Below are positions 6,339-9,434 of a stretch of DNA of 9,434 nt, piece after piece (position 1 is the first letter of the stretch; the number at the start of each line of letters is the position of its first letter). Source of the stretch: Pedobacter sp. (GTDB taxonomy: Bacteria > Bacteroidota > Bacteroidia > Sphingobacteriales > Sphingobacteriaceae); contig JASLGV010000187.1 of assembly GCA_030149995.1 (NCBI GenBank), forward strand, positions 1 through 9,434, read 5' to 3'. The translations under genes and the position numbers were made by a program. The notes beneath the pieces are model-generated. The model had not been told where the DNA came from and ran no database searches. It saw nothing but the letters and a program-made list of their open reading frames with translations.

Positions 6339-6791
6339 GAAAAAATACAAGATAAACCATATTTGGGTAGGGGATGGGCATTCCCTCCTCATTTTATTTT
6401 AAGTAATGAAGATACTCCTGAGGATCATTACGGAGCTGTATTGGTCGAAACAGAGGAAGATATTGTTCAAAGTCTTAAAATATTACTATCCACCATGCCT
6501 GGAGAAAGGATATTTAGGTTTGACTATGGCTGTAATACCGAACAGTGGGTATTCTTAAAAATGAACACTTCTCAAACTACGCTTATTACCGATAGCATAG
6601 AACAGGCCATTGTTGCAGGAGAACCACGAATTTTATTGGAGAAAATAGAGATTAAAAATATAGATAACCTGGATGGGAGGTTAGAGATACAACTTTATTA
6701 CAAGATTAAGGAAACTAATAGCCGAAGCAACATGGTTTATCCTTTTTACTTTAAAGAGGGAACCGATTTAAAAGTAGTTTCAGCAAGATGA
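6336..6791 (+). CDS. Baseplate wedge protein, GPW/gp25 family (Afp9/Pvc9-like)
   Basis: This 151-residue gp25-like protein is a wedge component at the base of the sheath, where the first sheath ring docks. Diagnostic segments are GRGWAFPPHF (11-20), ETEEDIVQSLKILLSTMPGE (38-57) followed by RIFRFDYG (58-65), EQAIVAGEPRILLEKIEI (89-106) and MVYPFYF (133-139). The [ST]xPGER plus DYG core is the hallmark of the family. I chose the ATG at 6336 over an in-frame ATG at 6309. The longer form would add nine unrelated residues inside the PAAR gene, whereas 6336 gives the expected N-terminus and a TAATG junction with PAAR. In Afp and PVC the gp25 gene precedes the tip gene, so the order is reversed here. 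It ends 14 bases before the J-like gene. Confidence 0.93.
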   Translation: MEKIQDKPYLGRGWAFPPHFILSNEDTPEDHYGAVLVETEEDIVQSLKILLSTMPGERIFRFDYGCNTEQWVFLKMNTSQTTLITDSIEQAIVAGEPRILLEKIEIKNIDNLDGRLEIQLYYKIKETNSRSNMVYPFYFKEGTDLKVVSAR

Positions 6792-6805
6792 TCAATTGAA
6801 AAGAT

Positions 6806-9434
6806 ATGAATAAGCAGGATGGTTTAGATTATGCAAGACGACAATCGCGTGTACAGAAAGAAAGAAAATTAGCTGTACTGAATACCGATTTGCATGCACT
6901 CTTATTACAGGCTTACCAATTTTCTGGTCTGTTACGTTTTTTTAACCTTAAACACCAGCCAGATGGTCATTTTGATCAGTTATTAAGAAAATTTAAAAAT
7001 CCGGATTCATTAATTACGAAAACAGATAAAAATAACGCAGATGGAAATTTGGAACCTGCTATGGCGCTATTGCTTATTTTTTTGGAGAATCTGAATAAAA
7101 CCACTCAAGAATTTAACCAACGCTGGAAAGAATATCCTGAATGGTATGTAAAAGATATTTTAAATGTAGAACCACTGCCCGTTAAAGGAAATAAAGTGTG
7201 GTTAAGCTTACAAAAAGATCCCAACGAAAGCGTTATCGTTAAAGCGGGAACCCGTTTTGTAACCCGTAACGATCAGGATGAACCCCTGCATTATGTTTCT
7301 TTGAAAGACCTTGTACTCACCAATGCAAGCCTTGCATACGCGTATGTGGTTAATCTGGAAAAAGACGATCGAAAAGTTCCGGAAAAACAACTACAGTTGG
7401 TCACAGCTGTCCGGGTAAAGCCCTTGCGAACAGAACAAAACCCGGTTAGTAACATACCCAATACGCTTAAGACGCTGGGAATTAAAATTACTTCTCCCGC
7501 ATTGTTGTTAAAAGACGGTTTGCGTATGGTAACCATTACTATTTTTAGCGATGATCAGTGGATGGAAGATATGGTGAGGAAGATTTATGATCTCAGAGAG
7601 TTGAAGCGAAAAAGTCCCGGCTTGCAGGGCATGGAATATGAAGGAACAATTTCTGAAAAGATTTTTGACAATATATTTTTTTTAACCATTAGTACAACCG
7701 AAGGCTGGAAAAATATTGATAAATATACCGTAACAAGAGATAAGGTAGATAAAGGGCTTAAACTATCTTTTATCCTGGATGAAAAATTTCCACCAACAGA
7801 GGGGTGCACCTTAGAAAAACATAAGTTTACTTCTAAGTATCCCAAATTAAATTTACATCTCAATTTCGAAGCCTGGATGTACCCATATTCCTGGATCAAA
7901 GATCTGAAGATTAATAAGATTTCGATTAGAACAGAAGTGTGTAATACCAGTAATGTGCAGGTATATAATGAACTGGGAAAAGTAGATAGTTCAAAACCGT
8001 TTGCTCCTTTTGGGATCAATAATAAAAAAGGGAGCTGGTTTGTTATAGGCAATTATGAAATGGCCATCAAAAATACCAAAACAGTATCGGTATCTATACG
8101 GTGGGCACAACTCCCTGAAGATGAAACTGGACTTTTGGGGTATTATGCTCCATACAATCAAAACATCGATAATACCAGTTTTAAACTCCGAACATACTAC
8201 CGAGCCGATTTTGAATGGAAAGCAGATAAGGCAAATGCAGATATGTATCTTTTTGCGACCCAAAGCAGCGATCTTAACCAAAAACCGGCCAGTAATGAAA
8301 AGCTTTACCGTAAAACTTGCCTGGCTCATATCAATGTGACCAAAATGCCGCCCGTAAAAATAAGTGAGGGAGAATATGAATATAACCAGCATGCCAGATC
8401 GGGATTTATAGATCTGGTACTCCAATCGCCAGAAATGGGTTTTGGCGAAAGGGTTTACCATAAGCGTTTTACAGAGTTAATGATAAAAAGCGCACGTAGA
8501 GACCAGAAATACCCCGAGCTAAATCCACCAATGGTTCCTCTAATTGAACGGATAACCATTAGCTATGTAGCAGAAGATACGATTGATCCTTTTCATATGA
8601 ATGATGAAAGTGCAGTAGATTACATTTTACCTCTTGATGATCTCACTCATTTTCCAACACATGTGGATAACCCCATTACTTTTGCAGCTCCATTAGATGA
8701 GGTTAATGTATTGTTTGGTCTTAAAAATGCAATGCCAGGCCATTTATTAAATGTGTTTTTCGAATTTGACCCCTCTCAGGAGGAAACGGTAAAAAATGAG
8801 CAACCGGTTATTCAATGGTACATCGGTAATATGCGTAAATGGAAGGTCGTTTCCCAAGACCGTTTTGTTCAAGTAGATGAAACCATGTTTCTGTCCTTAA
8901 CGGGATGCATACAGTTTTTTCTTCCTGAAGAAATTGATCAATCTCTTTATGACCATCATGGGAATTTATGGATCAGAGCAGGTATCCGTTCGCAGCAAAC
9001 GAACATATTTCTTTTGAAATCTATTTCCCTAAATGCGGTGTTGTTGCAGCTGGATACAACTGCGATGGCTGCTAATACACCTTTTACAAAAGTAAAAGCT
9101 GAACTGGAGCCAGAAAAAAATATACCAGGTATAACTGCTTGGCGTGCGCTAAGTCCTTTTTTTGACGGACGGGCAGAAGAAACCGACAACGATATGCTTA
9201 TCCGTGTATCAGAGCATATTACACATCTCGGAAAAGCCATTACAACACGTGATTATGAGCGGATTGTACTTCAGGTTTTTGCAGATATTGGTAAGGTGAA
9301 ATGTTATAATGAAGAAAGTACGGTAACCATTGCCGTATTACCGGTCATTTACTCCGAGAAGCCATTGGTAGCCAATTATACCATGATCAAGATAGAACGT
9401 TTTCTACAACGAATTAATTCCAGCTATGCAGATC
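6806..9434 (+). CDS. Baseplate J/gp6-like wedge protein (Afp11/Pvc11-like), 3' end cut by window
   Basis: An uninterrupted frame runs from ATG 6806 (MNKQDGLDYARRQSRVQKER) to the window end, giving 876 codons without a stop, so the C-terminus is missing. The best diagnostic block is at about residues 800-835: RVSEHITHLGKAITTRDYER, then IVLQVFADIGKVKCYN. The K[AG]ITxxDYER...F..I.KVKC pattern is typical of baseplate J-like proteins in eCIS. The N-terminal part has a helical segment (LLLQAYQFSGLLRFF, about 33-47; PAMALLLIFLENLNKTTQEF, about 84-103) followed by a strand-rich region (KVWLSLQKDP, then VIVKAGTRFVT). In the particle, Afp11 forms the inner wedge that encircles the hub and connects it to the sheath-docking gp25 protein; this is family knowledge. 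It follows the gp25 gene after 14 bases, with an A-rich stretch (GAAAAGAT) before the ATG. A gp7-like Afp12 gene would be expected next. Confidence 0.9.
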   Translation, partial: MNKQDGLDYARRQSRVQKERKLAVLNTDLHALLLQAYQFSGLLRFFNLKHQPDGHFDQLLRKFKNPDSLITKTDKNNADGNLEPAMALLLIFLENLNKTTQEFNQRWKEYPEWYVKDILNVEPLPVKGNKVWLSLQKDPNESVIVKAGTRFVTRNDQDEPLHYVSLKDLVLTNASLAYAYVVNLEKDDRKVPEKQLQLVTAVRVKPLRTEQNPVSNIPNTLKTLGIKITSPALLLKDGLRMVTITIFSDDQWMEDMVRKIYDLRELKRKSPGLQGMEYEGTISEKIFDNIFFLTISTTEGWKNIDKYTVTRDKVDKGLKLSFILDEKFPPTEGCTLEKHKFTSKYPKLNLHLNFEAWMYPYSWIKDLKINKISIRTEVCNTSNVQVYNELGKVDSSKPFAPFGINNKKGSWFVIGNYEMAIKNTKTVSVSIRWAQLPEDETGLLGYYAPYNQNIDNTSFKLRTYYRADFEWKADKANADMYLFATQSSDLNQKPASNEKLYRKTCLAHINVTKMPPVKISEGEYEYNQHARSGFIDLVLQSPEMGFGERVYHKRFTELMIKSARRDQKYPELNPPMVPLIERITISYVAEDTIDPFHMNDESAVDYILPLDDLTHFPTHVDNPITFAAPLDEVNVLFGLKNAMPGHLLNVFFEFDPSQEETVKNEQPVIQWYIGNMRKWKVVSQDRFVQVDETMFLSLTGCIQFFLPEEIDQSLYDHHGNLWIRAGIRSQQTNIFLLKSISLNAVLLQLDTTAMAANTPFTKVKAELEPEKNIPGITAWRALSPFFDGRAEETDNDMLIRVSEHITHLGKAITTRDYERIVLQVFADIGKVKCYNEESTVTIAVLPVIYSEKPLVANYTMIKIERFLQRINSSYAD

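Noticed and set aside
5824..6381. Minus-strand open frame of 185 codons opposite the spike end and PAAR gene
   Set aside because: It lies wholly antisense to well-identified genes, has no recognisable domain, and its Cys/His/Tyr-rich composition reflects the complement of Gly/Ala/Ile-rich codons.
602..6791. Type VI secretion system or intact prophage
   Set aside because: The single-chain sheath, two gp19-type tubes, DUF5908-like and LysM proteins fit eCIS. No TssB/TssC pair, membrane complex, capsid, portal or terminase genes are seen, though the flanks are not visible.
7585..8461. Two overlapping minus-strand open frames (155 and 156 codons) and one plus-strand frame (8055-8339) within the J-like gene
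   Set aside because: The continuous frame from 6806 to the window end covers all of them and carries the baseplate J signature; the others have no family resemblance.

Overview
The window is the structural core of an extracellular contractile injection system (eCIS), a free, headless, phage-tail-like particle related to the Serratia antifeeding prophage (Afp), Photorhabdus virulence cassettes (PVC) and the MAC/AlgoCIS particles. The sequence is AT-rich, the start codons lack strong Shine-Dalgarno sequences, and the proteins resemble the Bacteroidota versions of these families. Together these suggest a member of the Bacteroidota, perhaps Sphingobacteriaceae (Pedobacter-like). The genus is a guess.

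All supported genes lie on the + strand in one tightly packed run, with gaps of at most 37 bases, so they are very probably one operon. In order they are: the 3' end of an unrecognised beta-rich protein (2-583); one contractile sheath gene (602-2470); two gp19-type tube proteins, the main tube subunit (2508-2957) and a probable baseplate-proximal one (2970-3410); a 53-residue DUF5908/Afp6-like protein (3412-3573); a LysM hub protein, Afp7-like (3573-4256); a gp27-gp5/VgrG-like spike (4231-6018); a PAAR spike tip (6037-6336); a gp25-like baseplate wedge (6336-6791); and the first 876 codons of a baseplate J/gp6-like Afp11 homologue (6806-9434, cut by the window end).

The parts fit one machine. 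Tube subunits stack inside the sheath. The second tube protein and the LysM protein join the tube to the spike, and PAAR sharpens the spike. The gp25 and J-like proteins form the wedge that triggers sheath contraction. The cap (DUF4255/Afp16), the AAA+ ATPase (Afp15), the tape measure, tail fibres and payload toxins are not in the window and would be expected on either side.

The most notable points are a large Ala/Lys-rich, probably helical insertion near the N-terminal end of the sheath protein, the use of only one sheath gene, the PAAR-before-gp25 order (reversed relative to Afp/PVC), and the unrecognised protein just upstream of the sheath. No RNA genes, CRISPR, mobile elements, terminators or convincing promoters were seen. 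No gene-free stretch exceeds about 40 bases.
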